Positions 1-8,194 of a stretch of DNA of 18,186 nucleotides are shown here, piece by piece; position 1 is the first letter of the stretch, and each line of letters begins with the position of its first letter. The notes below the pieces were generated by a model, which did no database searches, was not told the DNA's origin, and was given only the letters and a program-made list of their open reading frames with translations. The position numbers and the translations under genes are program-made. This DNA is from Thelonectria olida. Taxonomy: Eukaryota; Ascomycota; Sordariomycetes; Hypocreales; Nectriaceae. The stretch covers positions 1 to 18,186 of the forward strand of contig JAGPYM010000141.1 in assembly GCA_020736575.1 (NCBI GenBank). Direction: 5' to 3'.

Positions 1-256
1 CAGGTCCGTCGCACTTGGTCAGGTAGAAACTCCGGCCAAAGGGTCAACCACATCTACAGCGACGATGAAGCCGCCAACCCTGAGCTCTACCATGAGAGAT
101 CGCCGTTGCTTCGCTTACCACCCGTGAGTGAGGAGCGCCATGGATTGATGAGGCGCTTATTTGACGGCACAAGCACTCCGGGGAAAGACAGCCCGAATCG
201 TCTGGTCAAATGGCCAGCAAATGCTTTCCATGTCACCAAGGTTACGCTGATGAGCA

Positions 257-307
257 GTAAGCATGTCTCCGCTGATTAATAAAACTATGGCTGAACTGAC
301 GTGATAG
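257..307 (+). other. Intron 1 of the exchanger gene
   Basis: A 51-bp intron with donor GTAAGC, a CTGAC branch-like motif at 296-300 and acceptor TAG. Removing it joins an open frame running from base 1 to base 256 with [13 protein letters not shown]. Reading through would hit a TAA within the intron. Confidence 0.85.
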
Positions 308-753
308 ACTACGTCAACGTCCTGCTCCCATTCGTGCCACTAGGTATCATTGCCGGCGTGCTTGGTTGGAGCCCTGCGGCTGTGTTCTCGCTGAACTTCA
401 TCGCCATTATTCCTCTGGCAGCGGTGTTATCCTTCGCTACGGAAGAGATTTCCATCCCACTGGGCGAGACATTAGGAGGGCTGCTGAATGCCACCTTTGG
501 CAACGCAGTTGAGCTCATCGTGAGTATCGTCGCCCTGAAAAAGAACCAAATCGAAGTCGTGCAGTCGTCAATGCTTGGTTCCATTCTATCCAATCTGCTT
601 CTTGTCATGGGCAGTAGCTTCCTGCTCGGCGGTCTTGTCAACATGAAGGATGGTTCAGGCAACGGCACCGAGCAGACCTTCACCAGCGCGACGGCACAAA
701 CGACATGTTCCTTGTTAGCGCTGTCAGCCGCCTCAATGATCATTCCCGCTACT

Positions 754-833
754 GTGAGCAGCCTCCCAGAGCCCAATCCACAAAAGATTGTGCTACAATA
801 AGCATTAGGAGGAAGACTAACCTCGATATGCAG
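754..833 (+). other. Intron 2 of the exchanger gene
   Basis: An 80-bp intron with donor GTGAGC, branch-like GACTAAC at 815-821 and acceptor CAG. Splicing joins SMIIPAT to LYSILDSS. This explains why the first open frame appears to stop at 801: that stop is intronic and not a lesion. Confidence 0.85.
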
Positions 834-1243
834 CTTTATAGCATCCTCGACAGCTCGGATCAGCACGATAAAGCCGAAACCATCCTTTGGCACTCGCGCG
901 GGACGGCCATCATCCTTCTTATCCTGTACGCCCTGTATCTGTGCTTCCAGCTGCGGACGCACAAGAATCTATTCAGCGAGGGACTGATGAAACGACTTCC
1001 GTCGATGAGGGAGATGACGAGCCCGAATCGGTAATGAGTCCTTGGTCTGCTGCAGCGGTACTGATTGCCGTGACCGTTGTTATCTCCTTCTGTGCAGACT
1101 ACCTGGTGGGCAGTATCGACAGCATCGCCAAAGATGCGCACACCAGCAAGAGCTTCATTGGCTTGATCCTGATCCCCATTGTCGGCAACGCGGCCGAGCA
1201 CGCGACAGCGTGTGTGATGGCCGTAAGGAATAAAATGGATTTG

Positions 1244-1308
1244 GTGAGTGACATCCTGTTTCTTTATCTGGTTGTTTTATTGTGAACTGACAAGTCACAT
1301 TAAACAAG
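1244..1308 (+). other. Intron 3 of the exchanger gene
   Basis: A 65-bp intron with donor GTGAGT, CTGAC branch-like motif at 1287-1291 and acceptor AAG. Splicing joins RNKMDL to ATGVAIGSSIQIALL, the expected order of the second exchanger repeat. Confidence 0.85.
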
Positions 1309-1420
1309 GCCACGGGTGTTGCAATCGGATCCAGCATCCAGATTGCGCTGCTAGTTACGCCGTCGCTGGTTGTCTTGGGCTGGGCAATGAATGTGCCGAT
1401 GAGTCTGAATTTCGATATTT

Positions 1421-1477
1421 GTGAGTTACTATGAGGACGTAAGCGACTTTGAACACGCTTGCTGATGCTTGTTGCAG
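1421..1477 (+). other. Intron 4 of the exchanger gene
   Basis: A 57-bp phase-1 intron with donor GTGAGT and acceptor CAG. Splicing rebuilds LNFDIF followed by ETIIFAVSVLVV. Confidence 0.85.
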
Positions 1478-1551
1478 TTGAGACAATTATCTTCGCTGTA
1501 TCCGTTTTAGTTGTGACAGGCACGGTGCAGGATGGGAAATCTAACTATCTG

Positions 1552-1707
1552 TTGAACAGAAGGCATATGCTGGGGTGTCACGTGCGGGTCAAGGGTCTTA
1601 TGATGAACAGCAGATCTTTCAGGGGCAGACACTTAACGAAAACAACCAACATGAATACACTGATTTGGATCAATGGACCGAATACACGTACTGTCTGACA
1701 CTATCTG
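1552..1707. repeat. 156-bp insertion in exon 5 of the exchanger, bounded by an 8-bp direct repeat
   Basis: The codons for QDGKSNYL end at 1551, and the continuation expected for the family, LEGAM, resumes at 1705. The octamer ACTATCTG stands at 1544-1551 and again at 1700-1707, as a target-site duplication would. The added length is exactly 156 bp (52 codons), yet it contains an in-frame TGA at 1696. I see no terminal inverted repeats and no canonical splice sites that would remove it cleanly. It may be a small insertion or a transposon footprint. I do not recognise the content. Confidence 0.5.
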
Positions 1708-1719
1708 GAGGGAGCCATG

Positions 1720-1774
1720 GTGAGTTTACGTTTCCCTGCCCTTCTATACCTACAGCGTACTAATTACGCTGCAG
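1720..1774 (+). other. Intron 5 of the exchanger gene
   Basis: A 55-bp intron with donor GTGAGT, a strong TACTAAT branch site at 1758-1764 and acceptor CAG. It links the EGAM codons to LVGLYVIIALTFW, the last membrane segment. Confidence 0.85.
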
Positions 1775-1852
1775 CTTGTGGGACTCTACGTTATCATCGC
1801 TTTGACATTCTGGGCTATCCCCAGTGGAGTTTTGGGAAATGCTATGGGCTGA

Positions 1853-3111
1853 TTGCCGGGTTGCGATGTGCTGAAGGCTTGAAAGTTACACGACCTAGGA
1901 ATTGATAAGCATGCATTTTGCTTTCATAGGGGTGCATTCCCTGGAAGGGGTAACCCAGGAACATTAAACAGCGAAAACAGGGATTACTGCAGGGTCCACT
2001 TTATTCTGGGGTGCCATCACAGAGGCAAACGCAAGTCTTGGGTATTGCTTGAAACTGAAAAGGATGGATTGAGCTTAGAGGAGGCTTGAGGAGAGGAAGT
2101 AGGTTGGTATCAGAGCCGGTTCTTTTCCTGGATACCTAGTCTATGTCGCATCCTCAGGATCCAACATCTTGTGACGCAGTTGCCATCCTGGATGCTTGCA
2201 CAGGGGGAGTCGTCATTCTGATTATACTAGTACACAATGACCCCAAAAACTTGGGGAAACAGGGATAGCTTAGAATTTCCAGGGAATTATGCCAATGACG
2301 CACCGTGATCAAAAATGACACTCCTCTGACGTTATGTACTGGCGACCCTGAAAATCAACCATCGGCGGTCGGGCTTGAACAAGCCCCGACATTCGGATGC
2401 CAGTGTTTTACCAGCGGATGTACGAGCAGATAGAAGTGAAAGTGACTTGACAGCTCGTTTTATTAAATCGATCAGCAACCAAATCAAGATTTGTGTTGGG
2501 TTCCCATTAGCGCAACATTTCCGGGTTTCGTCCCATCTATTTATTGGCCAAAGATCGACTCAATGGCCTCGTGGCCATCGAAGCAAACAATCGCGGGTGA
2601 AACGAAGGCGTTGTCGGGTGACACGGCCGGCTAAATGATTCACGAGAATTGTCCAGCAGCTGGATCTGGCGTTGAGATTACGAGACGAGTCTGGGATTGT
2701 TTCACTATTTAATGCAGCATTACTTAGGGCAAATTGGAGTTGATCAGGTACTACTACCGCTAACAAATCAAGGGCAAGAACAGCAGTCGATGATGAATTT
2801 GCCCACTTTTCTCTGCGTATTTCCCTGCGTATTTCCCTGATGGTCATCGTGGAATCTGCGCTTAATGGCCTTGGTAGCGCGATAGACATGTAATCTCGTC
2901 ATGGGAAAAGCTTGTACGAATCTATACCGCCTTGTGATCACGAATAAGTCAGCATGCCGAGCCAGATAAGAGCCCTTTAAGAACGACTCACTCCTCGTTC
3001 CCTTAGTCGTGCAGCACGAAACCCAACAAGAAGTCAACAACCTTCCTCGACATCCACCTTCACAGGCACCCTTCCATACGCCCAGTGCGCTGAACCAAAT
3101 CATTCATTGCC
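1853..3111. other. Intergenic region between the exchanger and the EBP gene
   Basis: No convincing gene is seen on either strand; the open frames here lack recognisable motifs. Minor structures are an imperfect stem-loop at 2368-2390 (about 10-bp arms with one bulge) and a 12-bp unit repeated twice in tandem at 2814-2837. The last few hundred bases presumably carry the EBP promoter, but no clear TATA element was identified. Confidence 0.6.
2105..2116 (+). other. Possible LTR-retroelement primer-binding-site relic
   Basis: The 12-mer TGGTATCAGAGC equals the well-known primer-binding site of many plant LTR retrotransposons, where it pairs with the 3' end of initiator tRNA-Met. A short open frame (2143-2268, 41 codons, beginning MSHPQDPTS) follows, in the position a gag start would take. 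No LTR pair, gag or pol homology is visible, and fungal initiator tRNAs often have a different 3' end, so this may be coincidence. Confidence 0.25.
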
Positions 3112-3891
3112 ATGGAAGACACCAAATTCCCGTTGGCGAGCGCCATCATCTCCGACGATCCTGAACACCCATTCTTTCCCGTCCACATCAAGGTGCCAGG
3201 TTACGTCGCGACGTCTTTACCAACAGCAGCGTTACTCACGATATTCTTTGGGGCATTGGCGGCCATTTTGACGACGTCCAAGGTTTTTCTCAAGCTGTCG
3301 AACCCTACTCTTTCGAAGGGAGAAGTATGGACGGCATCATGGTTTATTCTTTGTGGATTTGTCCATCTCTTCTTTGAGGGTACGGTATATTCCTACCATT
3401 TGGTTGATAACATTCCATATTTGCTAACGCATTGCTTAGGCTACTTTTCCTATAACTCCCTCGATATGGGCAGCCGCACCGATCTCTTCGGTCAGCTCTG
3501 GAAGGAATATGCCCTCTCTGACTCCCGCTACATGACACGGGATGCGTTCGTCGTCTGCATGGAATCCTGTACAGCGTACCTTTGGGGACCACTATCCTTT
3601 CTCTGCGCCTACTATATTACTATTGACCACTCTCTCCGACACCCGTTGCAACTGATCGTGAGCTTGGGGCAGCTGTACGGCCTCATCTTGTACTACGGAA
3701 CGTGCGCATTTGAGGAGCTGGTTCATGGTGTGGTGTTGAGTCGTCCAGAACGGTTTTACTATTGCGTTTATTATGCCGTATGTAACTCTTTTTGGCTATT
3801 TACACCCGGGTGGTTGATTTATCAGAGTGTGCGGGAGACATCGATGGCTTTCGCGAGGACCAAGTCGGCGGATAAGGGCAGGAAGATCTAG
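3112..3891 (+). CDS. EBP-family (EXPERA domain) sterol delta8-delta7 isomerase-like protein, two exons
   Basis: Exons 3112-3379 and 3440-3891 encode 239 residues, close to the usual EBP length. EBP proteins are ER multi-pass enzymes that shift the sterol C8 double bond to C7 by protonating and deprotonating the ring. The spliced protein has the family signatures in order: VHLFFEGY (H85, E89), LFGQLWKEYALSDSRYM (about 104-121), ESCTAYLWGPLS (E131) and NSFW (N205, W208). By alignment these correspond to human H76, E80, E122, N193 and W196. Hydrophobic segments lie near 33-54, 72-88, 137-155, 160-178 and 197-215. The tail is basic. The start ATG sits in a good context (GCCATGG). The canonical fungal isomerase is the unrelated ERG2, so a parallel or specialised-metabolism role is possible. 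No broken residues were seen. Confidence 0.88.
   Translation: MEDTKFPLASAIISDDPEHPFFPVHIKVPGYVATSLPTAALLTIFFGALAAILTTSKVFLKLSNPTLSKGEVWTASWFILCGFVHLFFEGTVYSYHLVDNIPYLLTHCLGYFSYNSLDMGSRTDLFGQLWKEYALSDSRYMTRDAFVVCMESCTAYLWGPLSFLCAYYITIDHSLRHPLQLIVSLGQLYGLILYYGTCAFEELVHGVVLSRPERFYYCVYYAVCNSFWLFTPGWLIYQSVRETSMAFARTKSADKGRKI
3380..3439 (+). other. Frame-preserving intron in the EBP-like gene
   Basis: A 60-bp intron with donor GTACGG, branch-like GCTAAC at 3423-3428 and acceptor TAG. Its length is a multiple of three and it has no in-frame stop, so the unspliced frame reads through with 20 extra residues. Splicing restores FFEGYFSYN, the expected family motif, which supports a real intron over the longer 259-residue reading. 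Confidence 0.85.
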
Positions 3892-4711
3892 CAGACCTCT
3901 TACAAGAAATCAAGGGTTGACGTCGGTGCAAAGCGCGAGAACTTGCTTATCAAGTACGTTAGTCAGAGAGTACCCGGAGCTCGTTGGGTGCAAAGGCCCG
4001 TTTGCTCGATGTCAGCCATAACTCGCTCCCACGATGCCAAACCATGCATTAGAAATGATGGCAACTGTGTGCTCGGCACCGGAGGAGCCTTCATGGCACG
4101 AAGCGACTGTCAGTCCACATTCTAAGAACGCAAGAGATTGCTGCGATGCTCAAAAACAACCTAACAATAATTACACCCTGCGACATAAGCGAGACCCGAA
4201 ACCTCCCTGGCGCCTGTTCACATTGATGATGCGATGGAGTCCTGCTATTTTTGTTCTTGACATTTCCGGGTGGGAAGGCACTTATAGACGCTCCGGCGCT
4301 CAAAGTTTTCACAGGGTATATAGAGATGCCAGTCAATTATTACGAGAAACATTGCTTCATTCGAGTTAATCTCCTTCAAGCTTAACCCCGATATCCTAGC
4401 CCATACCCTTGATGAATAACTCTTTTCTTGAGTATACTTCCAGCCTAACATAAGTGCGGAAAGAAACATGCGTCGTGGGCATGGTATAGGCCCTGTCTTG
4501 GCCCATTTTTGTGATTGAGCGGCGACAGGACTTAGTTCGAGGGAAATATGTAGTAGTTTGAGGTAATAGCAAGCTGCTAGAAGGGTAGAATACGTCGCAC
4601 CGGATGTTCGTAATATCCTTTCCGTGTAAGCCCCGAGGGGCACCACCGGGAGAGTACCCATAAAAGTCGGAGCAGGGCAAGGCCAAAGAGTCGTAAGCAG
4701 GCGATTAGTAG
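3892..4711. other. Non-coding or unassigned DNA downstream of the EBP-like gene
   Basis: No recognisable gene. A 111-codon open frame on the + strand (4034-4369, beginning MPNHALEMM) and a 138-codon frame on the minus strand (4245-4661) show no domain, signal peptide or family motif. I treat both as chance frames. The stretch ends where the first copy of the 1-kb inverted repeat begins. Confidence 0.5.
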
Positions 4712-5712
4712 AGTCTATGAGATAGCATATTATTATTAGAAGCCTTTGGTTGACGTACTGAAGGATGTGAAATACCTATTAGGTCACTAACAAAGTTATC
4801 CTGCCTTACTGCAATCTGTCTGTTCATAGCTGTAACTAGTGGTCTGGGTAGATGACAATATGAGGGGTCTGTGAGGTCGCTGTGGCACAATCTTATGCTT
4901 TTCAACAGCTCTGGAAAAACGTAGATGTTCCTATAAAGAGTTGTCAGGGATGGACAGCCTAGCCAGTTTTTTACCCCTCTCCACGGCGGCGGATGCACAC
5001 CGTTCAGACGTGGTCAAGTTGCCGCCTTATTCCCTGAGTTGCGTTTACACTGTAGTACGCTAGACAGTAGCCTTGACGAAACTTAGCTGCATTCAAACTC
5101 CCCATGACTTTGCATTGCCATTTATCTAACTAGGTCGTATTTCTTGCAATCTTGGGAATCCACATTTCCCTTAGCGATTCGTTGAGAGCTTGGTTCCGGA
5201 AGATATCGGGTGGTGACAGAAGACAGCTGATTCTTGGGCAAAAAAAGGGATCGATCAGCACCAAAAGTCCGATTGAAGGGTTCTTGATGTGACTGTCGTT
5301 GCTTCGCATGACGCCACTCATAGGTAAACGTCGCTTGCGTGTGTGGACACGACCCTTGATGTCTCCTAGGTTGGGGGCGGTGGGGATGGAGGCCGTCGCA
5401 AGAAAGTCAAAAGCTCAGCACGAATGGACTGTTTCTCCGACCACAACCAAAACCTCGATGATGGTATAAACATTTTGCCAAGCCGTGACGTGCGCGTTGC
5501 TCCCCAAGTGCTATTCGACTTGCAAACTAGTCGAGTTGTACTTGCATTCAATGTGTCAACGCCTAGCGTTGTGTTACACACCGCGTTTGTCACATGAATA
5601 TATCACGACATATTCCCTAATTGACCAGCTTTATGTAGTGTACTAACCACTGGGCACAAAGCAATCCTCTAGTCTTAGCACTTGGTCTGTATCATTAACT
5701 GTTCTCAAATAC
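4712..5712 (-). repeat. About 1-kb dispersed repeat, copy A (inverted relative to copy B)
   Basis: The reverse complement of this stretch aligns along nearly its whole length with 12215-13295. The best block, around 5140-5310 against 12725-12900, looks above 90 percent identical by eye, and flanking parts are lower, with many transitions and small indels. Copy A lacks the 112-bp insert present in copy B. No TG...CA ends, terminal repeats or known protein motif were found, so the class is unknown. It could be a solo LTR, a non-autonomous element or a segmental duplication. Ends are approximate. Confidence 0.8.
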
Positions 5713-5945
5713 GTGCGTACGATATGTCTTGGACTGTTGCTTCTTGGGGTGTGCCAGGCTTGTGTTTTTCAGCTTTAATCTGTCTACAAGGTAGATATTA
5801 AATTAAGCCGGCTATATGATAATCCAACTTAGATAAGCTCATCCTAATCCCATAATCATCTGTTTAAGGGACTCTTCATCTGCTAGTTACCATTTGTTCA
5901 TTTATCGCACTTCTTATTGTTCCCCATGTAGATACGCATACTCCT
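5713..5945. other. Short intergenic stretch, nothing recognised
   Basis: AT-rich sequence between the end of repeat copy A and the 3' end of the small minus-strand gene candidate. No gene, repeat or clear regulatory element was seen. Confidence 0.5.
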
Positions 5946-6137
5946 TCAGGGATCTAACCGGAAGAAGTGCAGCTCGGGGCTGAAGTCCGGCTTGGTATTG
6001 GTGTCGCAGCGGCAAAGTAGGGCAGGAGCGTTCGTTTGGCTCTTCGTGTACTGGTACATGGATTGGGAATAGGCTCGTAGGGTTGCTGGTCGTTGTGTGG
6101 AGTGGGAAATAGATGATGACGAAGTATTGGAAGCCAT
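5946..6137 (-). CDS. Small hypothetical protein (63 aa)
   Basis: A short minus-strand frame starting with ATG in a favourable context (CAGCCATGGCT) and ending at TGA. The product begins with a Ser/Thr-rich stretch, continues with ATLRAYSQSMYQYTKSQ and ends FFRLDP. It has no signal peptide, membrane segment or domain I can name, but the composition reads like a genuine small soluble fungal protein. A TATAAG element lies about 50 bp upstream (around 6189-6194). A MITE sits about 110 bp upstream of the start. The gene could have further exons I did not see, or be a chance frame. Confidence 0.4.
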   Translation of the reverse strand: MASNTSSSSISHSTQRPATLRAYSQSMYQYTKSQTNAPALLCRCDTNTKPDFSPELHFFRLDP

Positions 6138-6187
6138 GGCTGAGAAGATGGTGTCGATAAAGTTGCTTGGTTGGGGGGTAGCTAAGG

Positions 6188-6195
6188 CTTATATT
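6188..6195 (-). promoter_or_regulatory. Possible TATA element for the small minus-strand gene
   Basis: On the minus strand the sequence reads AAATATAAGC roughly 50 bp before the ATG at 6137. Position and sequence fit a TATA box, but nothing else confirms it. Confidence 0.3.
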
Positions 6196-6249
6196 TAACA
6201 AATGAGCAATGGCGTGTCCTACATCCGTCTCGACTATCTTGCACAGGTA

Positions 6250-6435
6250 CAGTAACGGCCGCAAAAAGTGTCCGCCAGTTGCAGGTTAAATTTGATTCCC
6301 CGCACGGACCATGTCTAAAGTAAGGACCGATTCTGCTCCATGATACGTCCTTCTTCTTAGCACGAACGAAAGGTAGTCCGTGCGGAAAATTACATTTAAT
6401 ATTCAACTGGCGGACATTTTTCGCGGCCGTTACTG
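6250..6435. mobile_element. MITE (186 bp) with 60-bp terminal inverted repeats and TA target duplication
   Basis: The left end (6250-6309) begins CAGTAACGGCCGCAAAAAG and is mirrored by the right end (6376-6435), whose reverse complement begins CAGTAACGGCCGCGAAAAA. The arms continue to match through GTCCGCCAGTTG and out to CCGCACGGAC, leaving an unpaired core of about 66 bp. The dinucleotide TA flanks both sides (6248-6249 and 6436-6437). CAGT termini with a TA duplication are typical of non-autonomous Tc1/mariner (Fot1/Pogo-like) elements. It has no coding capacity. The arms differ by several substitutions, so it is not very recent. Confidence 0.85.
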
Positions 6436-8048
6436 TACCCCCTTTTCTCAAATCCTCAGAACCGACGTCTTTGCTCATCGCGGGTGTTTGTGCCCAGCAC
6501 AAGGCCATATATCGTCACTATGATTGCATAATAAATTACTGCAGCATAAAACGGAGGGAGCGCACTGTGTGGCATGATTTAACTCTCGCCACCACCACGG
6601 CGTCTTAAGTTCTTATCCCGCCACTCCTCAAAACACGTCTAGCACTTACCAAATTCTCTGGTATATTCCATTCCCCTTCGCTAGCTTTACCTTTGTTCTT
6701 CTCCCTCTGTGGGGAACACAGAAATCATTTAAGCTACTTAACTAGCTGTACGTCATGATCGTGAAAGACGTACTGGACGCTTGAGTCAGGAGAAGGGCAA
6801 TCTTCCGTCTCTGCTGGAGGGAAGTTGCCATTTGATCTGTGGACAGCGCAGGGTTGTCCACCTCGACATGATTCGTCAAAAGTAAGCCTTGATCCTCCTT
6901 GTGCTACGTGAGAGCATCCGCACACCTTTCGTGCTCTTGAGCTGCTCTGGTGTCTTTTGCGCGTAGCTTACTTCAATTAACCATCCAGAATGAGACTTCA
7001 CAAATAGGTTCATTACTCTACTTTCCCTGCAGAACGTATCTTCCGACTATAACAAAATAGTAAAAGCAAGATATCTGGTTACCCTAGCTAAAGCAGTGCT
7101 TACTGTATGGCTTCCTGCTCTCAGCGACGGTTAAATGCCTCGATTTCGAGCTCTATGACCTGGAGATTAAATCTGGTTTCTTATCGGGGACTATGCTCCC
7201 ATAATCCTCTAGAGAAGGATACAAATTAGTCTTCGAGTTACGACCAACGAGCGAGAGAGCATCTTGGTATTTGACGGACAGCGGGCTGGCAGACGGGATG
7301 GAGCAGCCAGGAAGAATAATCTATGTAGTCATTCAGCGCGGGCGCTATAACGGGAGTGAATGCGGGCTTGGACGGAGGGTGAATTAGCAGACAAGACAAG
7401 TTGGGCATTCAGACGCAAATGCACATACGATCAAAAGGCGCGTCTTAGAACCCATCACCGGATTTATGGGACTACGCGCGCTCTTTTCTTCACACGACCA
7501 TCCTCCACAGCAACAGAATGCAGAAATAAACATGCACCAATCAGAACGGCATTATTCCGGCTGAAGAGGGAGTGCTTATTTGAGGATTGGTCGTGTTCAG
7601 TAGGCAAGCATCTTCGCAGCATGATCCCCTCATGACAGGTAGGTCATCAGTGCAATGGTATCCACAGAACTCGCGGTAAAGGAGATTGTTGTGGACTCAA
7701 TCCTTCCCGGCGACGTAAATTCCTTTGTACTCATCCAAAGTCTCGTTCTCAGGATTCTATGAGAGCCGACTAGTCCCGTATTTCATCGTGTGTCAGTTCT
7801 TTGGCGTTGGCTGCCATTGTCAAAGGTCCTCTCGACTGTCACAGCCAAGAAGGTCCGTTCTCCACTTTCTCTAGTTGACGGCGCACGATGTCTAGGGACG
7901 GTTGCCCACGCTGCCCAGACTATTTCTTCTACAATGGAAGAAAGGCAGGATGCCCCGCTGGAGAAGCAAACGTCACTGACGGGCTCTTGTCACATGCTCG
8001 CTATCCGGTACCCAGCTGTTGGTCTGAGTTGCTTGCTACTTATTCAAT
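6436..8048. other. Long region without a supported gene; minor open frames only
   Basis: Nothing here shows recognisable homology. Open frames that look slightly protein-like are 6734-6925 on the minus strand, 7360-7635 on the plus strand, 7655-7762 (35 codons, ELAVKEIVVDSILPGDV) and 7888-8052 (listed separately). They may be exon remnants of a degraded gene. The stretch adjoins the broken 3' end of the copia element. Confidence 0.4.
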
Positions 8049-8052
8049 TTAG
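7888..8052 (+). CDS. Small cysteine-containing open frame (54 aa), doubtful
   Basis: ATG at 7888 to TAG at 8050-8052. The product begins MSRDGCPRCPDYFFYNG and has cysteines at residues 6, 9, 22 and 44. It could be the last exon of a decayed gene whose earlier parts lie around 7655-7880, since a possible acceptor (CTAG) precedes GGACGG. No family is recognised and no signal peptide is present. Confidence 0.15.
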   Translation: MSRDGCPRCPDYFFYNGRKAGCPAGEANVTDGLLSHARYPVPSCWSELLATYSI

Positions 8053-8194
8053 GCGTGAAGGCGCCCCAGCAAGTGTTTTTTGCGTGGTAGGAGCTGTGCA
8101 AATAACCCACGCCTTAATTCGGCCAGTTCCGCTACAAAATGGTCAGACCAACCGCTAGCACAGCTATAAAGTTCTTCTGGCTGATTCGTGGTGA
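8049..8194. other. Junction segment beyond the copia break
   Basis: The copia frame stays open to TAA at 8051-8049, but the residues encoded here do not continue reverse transcriptase: the expected segment after the YVDD strand is absent. I read this as foreign sequence joined by deletion or rearrangement. Confidence 0.5.

Larger units (their letters stand above)
1..1852 (+). pseudogene. Vacuolar Ca2+/H+ exchanger (CAX/VCX1 family), 5'-partial and disrupted
   Basis: Members of this family exchange cytosolic Ca2+ for vacuolar protons. The upstream part lies outside the window. Joining exons 1-256, 308-753, 834-1243, 1309-1420, 1478-1719 and 1775-1852 gives a readable exchanger: a hydrophilic N-terminal tail, the first ion-binding repeat with [13 protein letters not shown] (about 496-534), a second repeat with GNAAEH (about 1185-1202), and a final membrane segment before TGA at 1850-1852. 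The GNAxE glutamates expected for transport are present in both repeats. All five introns have GT-AG ends. Two lesions break it: a 1-bp deletion (or 2-bp insertion) near 981-983 in the loop after FQLRTHKNLF, and an extra 156 bp inside exon 5 that brings an in-frame TGA at 1696-1698. The family call is firm. Whether it is a true pseudogene or partly an assembly error is open. Confidence 0.88.

Noticed and set aside
309..962. 217-codon open frame on the minus strand
   Set aside because: It is antisense to the exchanger exons, has no motifs, and the plus strand gives clear family residues across the same bases.
5130..5321. Open frame conserved in both copies of the 1-kb repeat (5130-5321 minus and 12720 onward plus, starting MSGVMRSNDS)
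   Set aside because: The copies differ by compensating one-base indels and non-synonymous changes in a short frame with no motif. Conservation follows from the copies being related DNA and not from protein selection.
7790..8158. 122-codon plus-strand frame overlapping the copia end
   Set aside because: No recognisable features, and it runs across the copia junction region antisense to it. A different frame (7888-8052) looks slightly better but is also doubtful.
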